Source of the DNA: an uncultured Prevotellaceae bacterium | Lineage (GTDB): Bacteria > Bacteroidota > Bacteroidia > Bacteroidales > Bacteroidaceae | DNA length: 64,000 nucleotides | Direction of reading: 5' to 3' | NCBI GenBank assembly: GCA_900314985.1 | Contig: OMXL01000001.1 | Coordinates: 1 to 64,000 of the forward strand | Shown here: one piece after another, positions 24,728-34,634 of the stretch | Layout: every line of letters begins with the position of its first letter | Numbering within the stretch: position 1 is the stretch's first letter | Position numbers and translations under genes: made by a program | The notes under the pieces: model-generated | Database searches by the model: none | Told to the model about the DNA's origin: nothing | Seen by the model: the letters and a program-made list of their open reading frames with translations, nothing else

Positions 24728-27040
24728 TTACTGCAGGGTAAGACCCATCAATCCAACAACAATCTCGTTAGACTGCGGAATCACGTCAAGGGCTATGATT
24801 TTCTTGTCAGGATCTAATGGCATACATAGCATCTGGGCAGCACCACCAGGCAGCTGGAGGTCGCTTGTACCCTTGATACCTAATGCTTTACAGAGGTCAC
24901 GGCTGACGACACCAGTACCCAGGCTCACCCTATAAGGTCGAGGTTGTGGGGCACGGAACGAGTAGTCGTTGATATAGTATTCTTGTTCTATCGGACACCA
25001 GTTGTCAGGGTTCACCAGTCGCAAGGTATCGGCAGTGCCATCCTCATAGCGGGCCACAATTAGTCCATTCACCATACGGCTCTCCTGGGTAAACGTAGTA
25101 CCTGCCAGCAACAGCCAGGCACGCCAGTAACGCCCCTTCAGCGGAATCGTAGCCTGATTGGGGAAACGCTCTGAGAGAGAAGTGCAGATGATATTCTGTC
25201 CTTCAATAGGCGACTGGAAAGGTACACCCATCAGTATCACTTCGTCCTTAATAATCTGCTGACGGAATACAGTATCGACCACCTCCGGGCTGATATCTGT
25301 CACATTGGCATTATAATAAGGTGTAAGCTTCACCTTCTGGAACTTCAGCTCAAAGGTGGGTTCATCAGTACCCTCCGTCGTGGGTGGTGCTGTCTCGTAG
25401 GAATTGTAGATATATACCTCAGGATATTTCAACGGTTCCTCAACAGTAAAGGTCTGATGCGTCTCAGTAGTTCCTTCAATATCACGATACTCACCGTTAC
25501 CAAGATTGATACGCAACACAATTTGCTGAGACTGGTTGAAATGCTGAGTGACATCATAATACAGCTGATTGCCCTGACGACGGAAACGGTAGTCCACATA
25601 AGGAGTACTGATAGAAGCACTATCCCACGTGGCAGGGAAACTCGGATGAATGAGGCAACGCTGACGGAAAGCATCAGGACGGATACCAAAGAGTCCCTCG
25701 GTCAGCGTGCGGGCAGTAATACTGATACAGTCGGCAATATCGCGTCCTTGTGCACCGTTGACCACATCATACTTGCTGTACATGCCCAAATTAGCAGGCG
25801 ACTCACCATCATACATCTGCTCGATGACATTAGCTTTCATCAGTCGGAAGCCCTCTTCATTACGGCATGCTTTAAAACATGCCAAAGCAGTATGCATCAC
25901 AGCAGCAGGAATGACATTATTCATATCCCACGAATAGGGCATCCAATTGCTGGTTGCCAGTGTAGGAAGCTGAGACACGGTGGGAATATGCGGAATCTCG
26001 TGCATCATATACTTCGTAGCCTGAAAGGCTTGTTCGGAAGTACAGGCGTCATATTCAATAGGTGTATAGATAGACCATAAGGCTGGTGTGTCGTGCAGGC
26101 GCTGTAAACCAACGCTATCTTTAAACTCTGCCCAGCAACCTTTATCATCCATCCACAGCTCCTCGTTGAGTCGTGCATAAATCTCGTCGGCCTTCACATA
26201 GTAGGATGCCGCATCTTGCTGCGTAAAAGCAGCAACACGAGCCGCCATCGTGTTAAGCCAGAAACTCTTGGCCAACATCGGAGTAGACAGTTGTTTTTCG
26301 TCTACCGACTGGACATAGCTTTCTATCGAAGGCCACAACTGCTGCATGGCATCATGGTCAGCCTCATAACAAAAGTGCCAGAGTTTTTCTTCGACTGATA
26401 CATTCTTAACCTTTTCCTGTACAACGGACAGGGCACTACCCAACGTATTAATATACTTATCAGGGGTATTGATGGTTATCGTAGAGGCCAGCTGCTGCAT
26501 ATCGTCCTCCATACGGTCGAAGAGTGATTCTCCCTGGCGGATAGTCAGAAAAGCAAAGGACAAGTCGGTGCAAGTCAGATAGATATCTTCAGCGAACTTA
26601 ACAGAAGCCTGCTGGAAAGGCAGTTCCAACTGAACAGGACCGTCAAAATTAGCGACACGCAATCGCCAAATGACACGATTCTCCTTTTGGCCCACTATCG
26701 CCTTGATGCGTACTACTGCTTTCTTTCCCCATTCGGCATGCTTCACCTCATAGCTACGCATACCATCCTGATAGCGCGACAGACAATAGTCGGCCTTGTC
26801 TAAGTCGACACCATTGATGCGGAAAGACAACTGACGGTAGTCTTTATTTTGCAATACCAAAAAAAAGGGACGGTCACCAGTCTGCAGGACATAGTCGACA
26901 GAAGGCCCATAGAGGGTACGTGTCAACCGATTATCGCCATTCACACAGACAAATGCGCGTCCATTAGGGCGATAATTGTAGCCGCTTGTCGTCATCCAAC
27001 TGCACGTCAGCAGCAACAGCAGAGCCAGTATTTTGTTCAT
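24728..27040 (-). CDS. DUF4450 glycoside-hydrolase-like secreted protein
   Basis: About 770 residues with a signal peptide (MNKILALLLLLTCSW). An N-terminal beta domain (GYNYRPNGRAFVCVNGDNRL start, as in DUF4450 proteins) precedes a helical, six-hairpin-like middle region (about residues 190-500) of the sort found in glycoside hydrolases, then C-terminal beta domains. Aromatic-rich loops (ATSNWMPYSWDMNN) could bind sugars. The family is found in carbohydrate-degrading Bacteroidota; activity is not established. TATCTTTG at 27049-27056 lies 8 bases before the ATG, so the leader is a few bases at most. Confidence 0.65.
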   Translation of the reverse strand: MNKILALLLLLTCSWMTTSGYNYRPNGRAFVCVNGDNRLTRTLYGPSVDYVLQTGDRPFFLVLQNKDYRQLSFRINGVDLDKADYCLSRYQDGMRSYEVKHAEWGKKAVVRIKAIVGQKENRVIWRLRVANFDGPVQLELPFQQASVKFAEDIYLTCTDLSFAFLTIRQGESLFDRMEDDMQQLASTITINTPDKYINTLGSALSVVQEKVKNVSVEEKLWHFCYEADHDAMQQLWPSIESYVQSVDEKQLSTPMLAKSFWLNTMAARVAAFTQQDAASYYVKADEIYARLNEELWMDDKGCWAEFKDSVGLQRLHDTPALWSIYTPIEYDACTSEQAFQATKYMMHEIPHIPTVSQLPTLATSNWMPYSWDMNNVIPAAVMHTALACFKACRNEEGFRLMKANVIEQMYDGESPANLGMYSKYDVVNGAQGRDIADCISITARTLTEGLFGIRPDAFRQRCLIHPSFPATWDSASISTPYVDYRFRRQGNQLYYDVTQHFNQSQQIVLRINLGNGEYRDIEGTTETHQTFTVEEPLKYPEVYIYNSYETAPPTTEGTDEPTFELKFQKVKLTPYYNANVTDISPEVVDTVFRQQIIKDEVILMGVPFQSPIEGQNIICTSLSERFPNQATIPLKGRYWRAWLLLAGTTFTQESRMVNGLIVARYEDGTADTLRLVNPDNWCPIEQEYYINDYSFRAPQPRPYRVSLGTGVVSRDLCKALGIKGTSDLQLPGGAAQMLCMPLDPDKKIIALDVIPQSNEIVVGLMGLTLQ

Positions 27041-27111
27041 ACTTGATGCAAAGATACGAAGAAGCAAGGAAAATTCCAAACGTTTTAGTCGCTTTTTTCA
27101 TCTTTTGTAAT

Positions 27112-27147
27112 AAAAAAAGGAACCGACTGTCATCACGACAATCGGTT
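27112..27147 (-). terminator. Probable terminator of the groES-groEL operon
   Basis: On the minus strand, AACCGATTGTC and GACAGTCGGTT pair (one mismatch) around a short loop, followed by CC and seven T. It lies about 250 bases past groEL; the stretch 27041-27394 has no gene. Confidence 0.7.
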
Positions 27148-27326
27148 TCAAAACAAACTACTTAAAAACTAATCTACTAAAACAAATCAAAAAAATATCT
27201 CTTTTTTACCAAAACTTCTACCTTCTTGCCATGGTTTTTAACCAATTCAACGCTGCAAAGGTAGAAATATTCCCATAACTCTGCAAATAATTGTGTGTAA
27301 AAAACGCCTTCTTCTTGACATAAATC

Positions 27327-27366
27327 AAGCGGATGTCAGTCTTTACAGGCCAACATCCGCTTTTTT
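27327..27366. terminator. Hairpin just past groEL
   Basis: AAGCGGATGT (27327-27336) and ACATCCGCTT (27353-27362) form a 10-bp stem with a 16-base loop. The T-run follows the stem on the plus strand, so it would end plus-strand transcription better than groEL's own; it could also protect the mRNA 3' end. Confidence 0.5.
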
Positions 27367-27394
27367 GATATGTATAGTTTACAAAACTAATAGC

Positions 27395-29068
<1,674 letters not shown>

Positions 29069-29105
29069 AAAGCCTAACTGCTAACAGCTCATAGCATGTT
29101 AATAA

Positions 29106-29378
29106 TTATTTCTCGATAACTGCAAGAACGTCGCTCTGACGCATCATCAGATACTTTTCACCTTCGAACTCCAGCTCTGTGCCACTGTACTTGCCATACA
29201 GCACCTCGTCGCCAGCCTTCAGAATCATCTCTTCGTCCTTGGTGCCATTACCAACGGCCTTGATGGTGCCATGAAGGGGTTTCTCCTTAGCGGTGTCAGG
29301 AATAATGATACCACCGATTTTTTCTTCTGCCGGTGCAGGAACTACCAGCACGCGGTCTCCTAATGGTTTGATGTTCAT
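29106..29378 (-). CDS. groS: Co-chaperonin GroES (Hsp10)
   Basis: A 90-residue co-chaperonin that caps the GroEL ring. It begins [15 protein letters not shown] and has the mobile loop [17 protein letters not shown] and the [14 protein letters not shown] strand typical of GroES. First gene of the groES-groEL operon, divergent from sppA. No CIRCE operator is present; instead the upstream region carries TGCCAAA boxes and a sigma-54-like element at 29430-29446. Confidence 0.97.
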   Translation of the reverse strand: MNIKPLGDRVLVVPAPAEEKIGGIIIPDTAKEKPLHGTIKAVGNGTKDEEMILKAGDEVLYGKYSGTELEFEGEKYLMMRQSDVLAVIEK

Positions 29379-29429
29379 AACTTATAAATTTAATGTTTTA
29401 TGTTTGTTCTTTTATTCTGCCTCTACCTC

Positions 29430-29470
29430 TGCCAAAACCGTGCCAAACATAAAAGACTGACACTTTGGCA
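29430..29470 (-). promoter_or_regulatory. TGCCAAA boxes and sigma-54-like element upstream of groES
   Basis: TGCCAAA occurs at 29430-29436 and 29441-29447 and inverted (TTTGGCA) at 29464-29470. On the minus strand, 29430-29446 reads TTGGCACGGTTTTGGCA: the GG and GC are 12 bases apart, as in the -24/-12 sigma-54 promoter. The start would lie about 40 bases before groES. A repressor-binding array is the alternative reading. Confidence 0.4.
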
Positions 29471-29537
29471 GAAACCTTTTCATTCCTGCCACAAATATTT
29501 TTTGTCCTTTTTATTTTTTTATTCCTATATTTTTTAT

Positions 29538-29545
29538 TACCTTTG
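29538..29545 (+). promoter_or_regulatory. Promoter -7 box of sppA operon
   Basis: TACCTTTG, about 38 bases before the sppA ATG, in the region divergent from groES. Confidence 0.7.
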
Positions 29546-29583
29546 CAGAATTAACAGAAACTATAACCAATTACAACACAAAC

Positions 29584-31356
29584 ATGAAAGAATTTCTGAA
29601 ATATGTGTTAGCCACCGTTACAGGTATCATCCTGGTGACCATTGTGATGGCAATACTCGGTGTCATCTCACTGGTAGGACTGGCTGCATCAAGTGCCAGC
29701 ACCACTCAAGTAGAAGAGAACTCTGTATTTACGCTGATGCTCTCTGGACAGTTGGAAGAACGCGCACAGAGCAATCCGTTTGCCAAATACTTTGGACAAG
29801 CTTCAGAGAATCTCGGATTAGACGAGATTATCGGCGCCATCCATAAGGCGAAGGACAACGACGACATCAAAGGTATCTATATCGAGGCTGGCATCTTCAG
29901 TGCCGACACGCCCGCTTCTATGCATGCTATCCGTGAGGCTCTGCTCGACTTCCAGAAATCTGGCAAGTGGATTGTAGCCTATGCCGACAGCTATACACAG
30001 AGTACCTATTATATATGTAGTGTTGCCGACAAGCTCTACCTGAATCCACAGGGTATGGTCGACTGGCACGGTTTGGCCTCACAGCCTTACTTCCTGAAAG
30101 ACCTATTGGCTAAGTTTGGCGTGAAGTATCAGCTCTGCAAGGTGGGTAAATACAAGAGTGCCCCTGAGATGATGACTGCCGACAAGATGAGTGACCCCAA
30201 CCGTGAGCAGGTGACAGCCTACATCAACGGAATCTGGCAGGTTATGCTCAGCGATGTGTCAAAGAGCCGCAAGGTAAGCGTTGATTCACTGAACGCTTAT
30301 GCAGACCAGTATGTTGCACTTAGCAACCAGCAGGACTTGATTCGCATGAAACTGGTTGACAAGCTGCTCTATACCGATGAGGTAAAAGGCGAAATCAAAA
30401 AGCGTCTGAAGATAGACGAAGATGACCACATCAGCCAGTTGACACTGGAGGAGATGGCTAATGTTCCTAACAAGAAGGAGGACGGTGAGAAGATTGCCGT
30501 GTACTATGCATTTGGCGACATCGTAGACTCAGAGACAGCCAACGCGCTGTCACAAGGTCACGCCATTGTAGCTACAGAGGTATGCAAAGACCTGGAAGAC
30601 CTGATGAATGATGACAACGTGAAAGCTGTGGTACTCCGCGTTAACTCTCCTGGTGGTTCAGCCTATGCTTCTGAACAGATTTGGCATGCCGTCAAGAATC
30701 TGAAAGCCAAGAAGCCCGTCGTTGTATCAATGGGTGGCTACGCTGCCTCTGGCGGTTACTATATCAGCTGTGGTGCCAACTACATCTACTCAGAGCCTAC
30801 CACCATTACAGGTTCTATCGGTATCTTTGGTATGTTCCCCGACTTTAGCGGTCTGCTGACAGATAAGCTGGGTGTGAAGTTTGACGAGGTTAAGACCAAC
30901 AAGCATGCAGCCTTTGGCACCATGGCTCGTCCATTCAATGCAGACGAATTGGCACTGCTCGACCAGTATATCGGTCGTGGCTACGAGCTGTTCCGCAAGC
31001 GTGTAGCCGATGGTCGTAAGCTCCCCGTTGCACAGGTTGAGGAGATTGCCCAGGGACGTGTATGGTTGGGCAACGATGCACTGAAGATTAAACTTGTTGA
31101 CGCTATTGGTTCACTGGATGACGCCGTCAAGAAGGCTGCCAAGTTGGCCAAGGTCGACAAATACTATGTCAGCAACTATCCCGACGAGCCCAGCTGGTTT
31201 GAGAGCCTTACTGGTTCACTGGACAGCGGTAGCTATCTGGACGAGCAGATGCACGAGACACTGGGTGAGTTCTATGCTCCCTTCACTTACCTGAAGAGCA
31301 TCAATAAGCAGAGTGCCATTCAGGCTCGCCTGCCCTATTTCCAGACCATTCAGTAA
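29584..31356 (+). CDS. sppA: Signal peptide peptidase SppA (protease IV)
   Basis: A 590-residue membrane-bound serine protease of the long SppA type, which degrades cleaved signal peptides. One N-terminal membrane helix (about residues 8-35) precedes two tandem SppA domains. The catalytic lysine is in GKYKSAPEMM near residue 190 and the nucleophile serine in NSPGGSAYASEQ near residue 358, the dyad split between domains as in E. coli SppA. It is the first of a run sppA-lpxK-nucleoside phosphorylase-thiL, all on the same strand with small gaps; a two-unit CTCTCAC array lies just before lpxK. Confidence 0.95.
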   Translation: MKEFLKYVLATVTGIILVTIVMAILGVISLVGLAASSASTTQVEENSVFTLMLSGQLEERAQSNPFAKYFGQASENLGLDEIIGAIHKAKDNDDIKGIYIEAGIFSADTPASMHAIREALLDFQKSGKWIVAYADSYTQSTYYICSVADKLYLNPQGMVDWHGLASQPYFLKDLLAKFGVKYQLCKVGKYKSAPEMMTADKMSDPNREQVTAYINGIWQVMLSDVSKSRKVSVDSLNAYADQYVALSNQQDLIRMKLVDKLLYTDEVKGEIKKRLKIDEDDHISQLTLEEMANVPNKKEDGEKIAVYYAFGDIVDSETANALSQGHAIVATEVCKDLEDLMNDDNVKAVVLRVNSPGGSAYASEQIWHAVKNLKAKKPVVVSMGGYAASGGYYISCGANYIYSEPTTITGSIGIFGMFPDFSGLLTDKLGVKFDEVKTNKHAAFGTMARPFNADELALLDQYIGRGYELFRKRVADGRKLPVAQVEEIAQGRVWLGNDALKIKLVDAIGSLDDAVKKAAKLAKVDKYYVSNYPDEPSWFESLTGSLDSGSYLDEQMHETLGEFYAPFTYLKSINKQSAIQARLPYFQTIQ

Positions 31357-31357
31357 G

Positions 31358-31371
31358 CTCTCACCTCTCAC
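31358..31371. repeat. Heptamer array 6 (CTCTCAC x2) before lpxK
   Basis: Two CTCTCAC units in the 24-bp gap between sppA and lpxK; the same unit occurs inside lpxK and twice inside trpF. Confidence 0.6.
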
Positions 31372-31380
31372 TACTACAAC

Positions 31381-32550
31381 ATGGAAGGCGACTTCATCAA
31401 AATCAACAAATGGTTACTGCCACTGAGCTGGTTTTACGGCTTAGGCGTTAACTTCAGGAATACGCTCTTCAGCATCGGTATGCTAAAGAGTCGCTCCTTC
31501 GACGTACCTGTCATCTCTGTGGGCAATATCACGGTTGGTGGTAGCGGCAAGACGCCACATGTAGAGTATCTTGTTCGCTTATTGAAAGACACCTTCCATA
31601 CAGCCGTACTCAGCAGAGGGTACAAGCGTAAGAGCAAAGGCTTCGTTCAGGCTACGGCACAGACGACAATGCCGGAGATTGGTGACGAGCCCTACCAGAT
31701 GAAACAGAAATTTCCCAATGTGACGATTGCCGTTGACAAAAATCGTTGTCACGGCATCGACACATTGGTCGAAAATGACAAGAACATCGATGTCATCCTC
31801 CTTGACGATGCTTTCCAGCACCGCTATGTCAAGCCAGGCGTCAACATTCTTTTGGTAGACTACCATCGTCTAATAATCTATGACAAGCTGCTACCTGCAG
31901 GTCGTCTACGCGAACCGCTTTCAGGCAAAGACCGTGCAGATATTGTCATAGTAACCAAGTGTCCAAAAGACCTGAAGCCCATGGAGTATCGCGTCATCAC
32001 CAAGGCCATGAGTCTCTATCCCTACCAGCAGCTCTTCTTCACGTCCATTGACTACGGAAAGCTGCAATCGGTATTCTTGAACACAGAAGAGACAAAGGAA
32101 CTCGAGGACGTAAAAGATTACCATGCCCTACTACTTACAGGCATAGCTTCACCCCGTCAGATGACGCACGACCTATCACCTCTCATTCCTCACCTCACGC
32201 CTCTCACTTTCAGCGATCATCACGATTTCAAGGAGAAGGATGTGGAACTCATCAACAGCGCCTTTGCTGCCCTACCCTCTCCGAAACTGATTATCACGAC
32301 GGAGAAAGACGTCACTCGTCTCAAACTGGTAGAGGGATTGAGCGAGGAGGTACGCCAAAGCACCTATGTATTACCCATCAACGTCTGTTTCCTACAGAAT
32401 CAGGCAGATATGTTTAACCATCAAATTATAGACTATGTACACAAAAATTCAAGAAACAGCATCCTGGTTAAAAGAAAGGATGACCACAAGCCCCAAGACA
32501 GCAATCATCCTGGGAACAGGCCTCGGACAATTAGCTTCCGAAATAACTGA
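31381..32550 (+). CDS. lpxK: Tetraacyldisaccharide 4'-kinase LpxK
   Basis: A 389-residue inner-membrane kinase that adds the 4'-phosphate to the lipid A precursor. Motifs: an N-terminal membrane-associated helix, the P-loop [14 protein letters not shown] near residue 48, [13 protein letters not shown] and the late [10 protein letters not shown]. Residues about 264-276 ([13 protein letters not shown]) are encoded by a 7-bp repeat array. The C-terminus is odd: the reading frame continues 116 bases into the next gene, adding about 38 residues past the QIIDYVHKN end usual in the family. The stop codon may have been lost. Confidence 0.93.
   Translation: MEGDFIKINKWLLPLSWFYGLGVNFRNTLFSIGMLKSRSFDVPVISVGNITVGGSGKTPHVEYLVRLLKDTFHTAVLSRGYKRKSKGFVQATAQTTMPEIGDEPYQMKQKFPNVTIAVDKNRCHGIDTLVENDKNIDVILLDDAFQHRYVKPGVNILLVDYHRLIIYDKLLPAGRLREPLSGKDRADIVIVTKCPKDLKPMEYRVITKAMSLYPYQQLFFTSIDYGKLQSVFLNTEETKELEDVKDYHALLLTGIASPRQMTHDLSPLIPHLTPLTFSDHHDFKEKDVELINSAFAALPSPKLIITTEKDVTRLKLVEGLSEEVRQSTYVLPINVCFLQNQADMFNHQIIDYVHKNSRNSILVKRKDDHKPQDSNHPGNRPRTISFRNN
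32172..32206. repeat. Heptamer array 7 (CCTCTCA-like x5), inside lpxK
   Basis: CCTATCA, CCTCTCA, TTCCTCA, CCTCACG and CCTCTCA in tandem, encoding [12 protein letters not shown] in lpxK. Confidence 0.8.
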
Positions 32551-33247
32551 CAAACTCGAAATTCCCTACAGCCAGATACCCAACTTCCCCGTTTCTACCG
32601 TAGAAGGACACGCTGGCGCCCTCATCTTCGGCAAGCTCGGAGGTGTGGACATTATGGCTATGCAGGGCCGTTTCCACTATTATGAGGGTTACAATATGAA
32701 GGAAGTGACATTCCCCGTACGTGTCATGTACGAGCTGGGCATCAAAACGCTCTTCGTCAGCAATGCCGCTGGTGGAATGAATCCTGCCTTCAAGATTGGT
32801 GACCTCATGGTGATTACCGATCATATCAATTTCTTCCCAGAGCATCCGTTGCGTGGCAAGAACTTCCCCACAGGTCCTCGTTTCCCAGACATGCACGAGG
32901 CATACGACCACGAGCTCATCAATTTGGCAACCAAGATTGCCAAGGAGAAGAACATCCGTCTGGTCTATGGCGTCTATGTCGGCACCACAGGTCCTACCTT
33001 CGAAACCCCTGCAGAATATAAAATGTATCGCACGTTGGGTGGCGACACCGTAGGTATGTCTACCGTTCCTGAGGTCATCGTAGCCCACCACTGTGGCATC
33101 AAGACCTTTGGTATCAGCGTAGTCACCGACCTTGGTGGTTTCGACAATCCCGTAGAGGTGAGCCATGAGGAAGTTCAGGAGGCTGCCGACAAGGCTCAAC
33201 CTCTGATGACAGAGATCATGCGCGAAATGATTAAGAGAACAGCATAA
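32435..33247 (+). CDS. Purine nucleoside phosphorylase
   Basis: A 270-residue trimeric-type purine nucleoside phosphorylase, splitting guanosine/inosine-type nucleosides with phosphate for base salvage. Phosphate- and substrate-site motifs: [12 protein letters not shown] near residue 28, [23 protein letters not shown] near residue 190 and [15 protein letters not shown]. Length is normal. The start lies inside the extended end of lpxK, a 116-base overlap in another frame. thiL starts 8 bases downstream. Confidence 0.93.
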   Translation: MYTKIQETASWLKERMTTSPKTAIILGTGLGQLASEITDKLEIPYSQIPNFPVSTVEGHAGALIFGKLGGVDIMAMQGRFHYYEGYNMKEVTFPVRVMYELGIKTLFVSNAAGGMNPAFKIGDLMVITDHINFFPEHPLRGKNFPTGPRFPDMHEAYDHELINLATKIAKEKNIRLVYGVYVGTTGPTFETPAEYKMYRTLGGDTVGMSTVPEVIVAHHCGIKTFGISVVTDLGGFDNPVEVSHEEVQEAADKAQPLMTEIMREMIKRTA

Positions 33248-33254
33248 ATTATAA

Positions 33255-34310
33255 ATGGAAATAGCAAAATTAGGAGAATTCGGGCTGATAGACCGCCTTA
33301 CCCAAGACATCAAGCCCCAAAATACATCAACAAAGTACGGCGTAGGTGATGACTGCGCCGTACTTCACTATCCCGACAGTGAGGTACTCGTCACTACTGA
33401 CATGCTCATGGAAGGCGTCCACTTTGACCTGACATATATTGACTTGCAGCACCTTGGCTGGAAGTCGGCCATGGTCAACATCAGCGATATCTTCGCCATG
33501 AATGGTACACCACGCCAACTGACAGTCTCACTGGCATTGTCGAAACGCTTCACTGTAGAAGATGTCGAGCAGTTCTACTCAGGACTTCGTATGGCCTGCG
33601 ACAAGTGGGGTGTCGACATCGTGGGTGGCGACACCACTTCCTCATACACAGGCTTGGCAATCTCGATTACCTGCATTGGTGAGGCACGCAAAGAAGACAT
33701 CGTCTATCGTAATGGCGCTAAAGAAACTGACCTTGTCTGTGTCAGTGGAGACCTTGGCGCTGCCTATATGGGTTTACAACTTTTGGAGCGTGAGAAGTCC
33801 GTCTACTATCAGATGGTGGAAGAAGCAAAGAAAAAAGGAAAGACCGTTCCTGATTTCCAGCCTGACTTTGCTGGCAAGGAGTATCTTCTACAGCGTCAGT
33901 TGAAGACGGAGGCACGTGGTGACATTATCAAGAAACTGCGCGAAGCAGGCATCCGTCCTACTGCCATGATGGACATCAGCGATGGTCTGAGCAGCGAGTT
34001 GATGCATATCTGCAAACAGAGCAAGGTAGGTTGCCGCATCTTCGAGAAGCAGATACCTATTGACTATCAGACTGCCGTAATGGCTGAGGAGCTGAATATG
34101 AACGTCACCACCTGCGCACTCAACGGTGGAGAGGACTACGAGTTACTATTTACAGTACCCATTGGTGACCATGAGAAAATAGAGCAACTGGAGGATGTGA
34201 AGCTCATTGGTCACATCACTAATGCCAATCTGGGCCACATTCTTGTTACCCGTGACAACCAGGAATTTGAGCTCAAAGCACAAGGTTGGACCATGGAATC
34301 TGTACGATAA
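33255..34310 (+). CDS. thiL: Thiamine-monophosphate kinase ThiL
   Basis: A 351-residue kinase that makes thiamine diphosphate from thiamine monophosphate. Family motifs: GVGDDCAVL near residue 27, TTDMLMEGVHF, GWKSAMVNISDIFAMNG and GGDTTSSYTG near residue 122, and MMDISDGLSSEL. Normal length. Last gene of the sppA-lpxK-phosphorylase-thiL run; an intrinsic terminator follows at 34340-34371. Confidence 0.96.
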   Translation: MEIAKLGEFGLIDRLTQDIKPQNTSTKYGVGDDCAVLHYPDSEVLVTTDMLMEGVHFDLTYIDLQHLGWKSAMVNISDIFAMNGTPRQLTVSLALSKRFTVEDVEQFYSGLRMACDKWGVDIVGGDTTSSYTGLAISITCIGEARKEDIVYRNGAKETDLVCVSGDLGAAYMGLQLLEREKSVYYQMVEEAKKKGKTVPDFQPDFAGKEYLLQRQLKTEARGDIIKKLREAGIRPTAMMDISDGLSSELMHICKQSKVGCRIFEKQIPIDYQTAVMAEELNMNVTTCALNGGEDYELLFTVPIGDHEKIEQLEDVKLIGHITNANLGHILVTRDNQEFELKAQGWTMESVR

Positions 34311-34339
34311 AAGTACTTTTTTGATATAAAAACAAAAAT

Positions 34340-34371
34340 AATTGGCTAAAAGTTTGGCCAATTATTTTTTT
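34340..34371 (+). terminator. thiL terminator, overlapping the tRNA-Phe promoter
   Basis: AATTGGC (34340-34346) and GCCAATT (34357-34363) form a stem followed by a T-run (34365-34371). The second arm also contains the TTTGG of the tRNA promoter. Confidence 0.8.
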
Positions 34372-34384
34372 CTTCGTACCTTTG
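34353..34384 (+). promoter_or_regulatory. Promoter of tRNA-Phe
   Basis: TTTGG at 34353-34357 and TACCTTTG at 34377-34384 with 19 bp between them, about 36 bases before the tRNA. Confidence 0.75.
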
Positions 34385-34420
34385 CACCCGCAAACGAAAG
34401 GAATGCAGTGATCTAAACTT

Positions 34421-34493
34421 GGTGCCTTAGCTCAGTTGGTAGAGCATCGGACTGAAAATCCGTGTGTCCCCGGTTCGATTCCTGGAGGTACCA
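34421..34493 (+). tRNA. tRNA-Phe (anticodon GAA)
   Basis: A 73-nt cloverleaf. The acceptor arms GGTGCCT and AGGTACC pair with one G-T, the D-arm region is GCTCAGTTGGTAGAGC, the anticodon loop CTGAAAA has GAA, and the T-loop is GGTTCGATTCC. The discriminator is A at 34493; CCA is not encoded and must be added afterwards. It stands alone with its own promoter and terminator. Confidence 0.97.
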
Positions 34494-34510
34494 CTCCTCC
34501 TTTCATTATG

Positions 34511-34548
34511 AATCCTGCGAAAGTCAATTGACCGTAGCAGGATTTTTT
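34511..34548 (+). terminator. tRNA-Phe terminator
   Basis: AATCCTGC (34511-34518) and GCAGGATT (34537-34544) pair, followed by a run of T. Confidence 0.8.
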
Positions 34549-34591
34549 GTATTCTCATCGCCCCATTGTGCAAAAAACGTTAAATAATTAC

Positions 34592-34630
34592 AGGTGTCCC
34601 GACTTTTGGGACACCTCCATCGTACCTTTG
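34592..34630 (+). promoter_or_regulatory. Promoter with 9-bp palindrome operator before radical SAM gene
   Basis: AGGTGTCCC (34592-34600) and GGGACACCT (34608-34616) are exact inverses with a 7-base spacer. They end 6 bases before the -7 box TACCTTTG (34623-34630), filling the space between the -33 and -7 elements, where a bound repressor would block polymerase. The ATG follows 4 bases after the box, so the mRNA would be leaderless. Confidence 0.7.
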
Positions 34631-34634
34631 CAGC

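Noticed and set aside
29430-29470. CIRCE element (HrcA operator) upstream of groES
   Set aside because: No TTAGCACTC-N9-GAGTGCTAA sequence is present.
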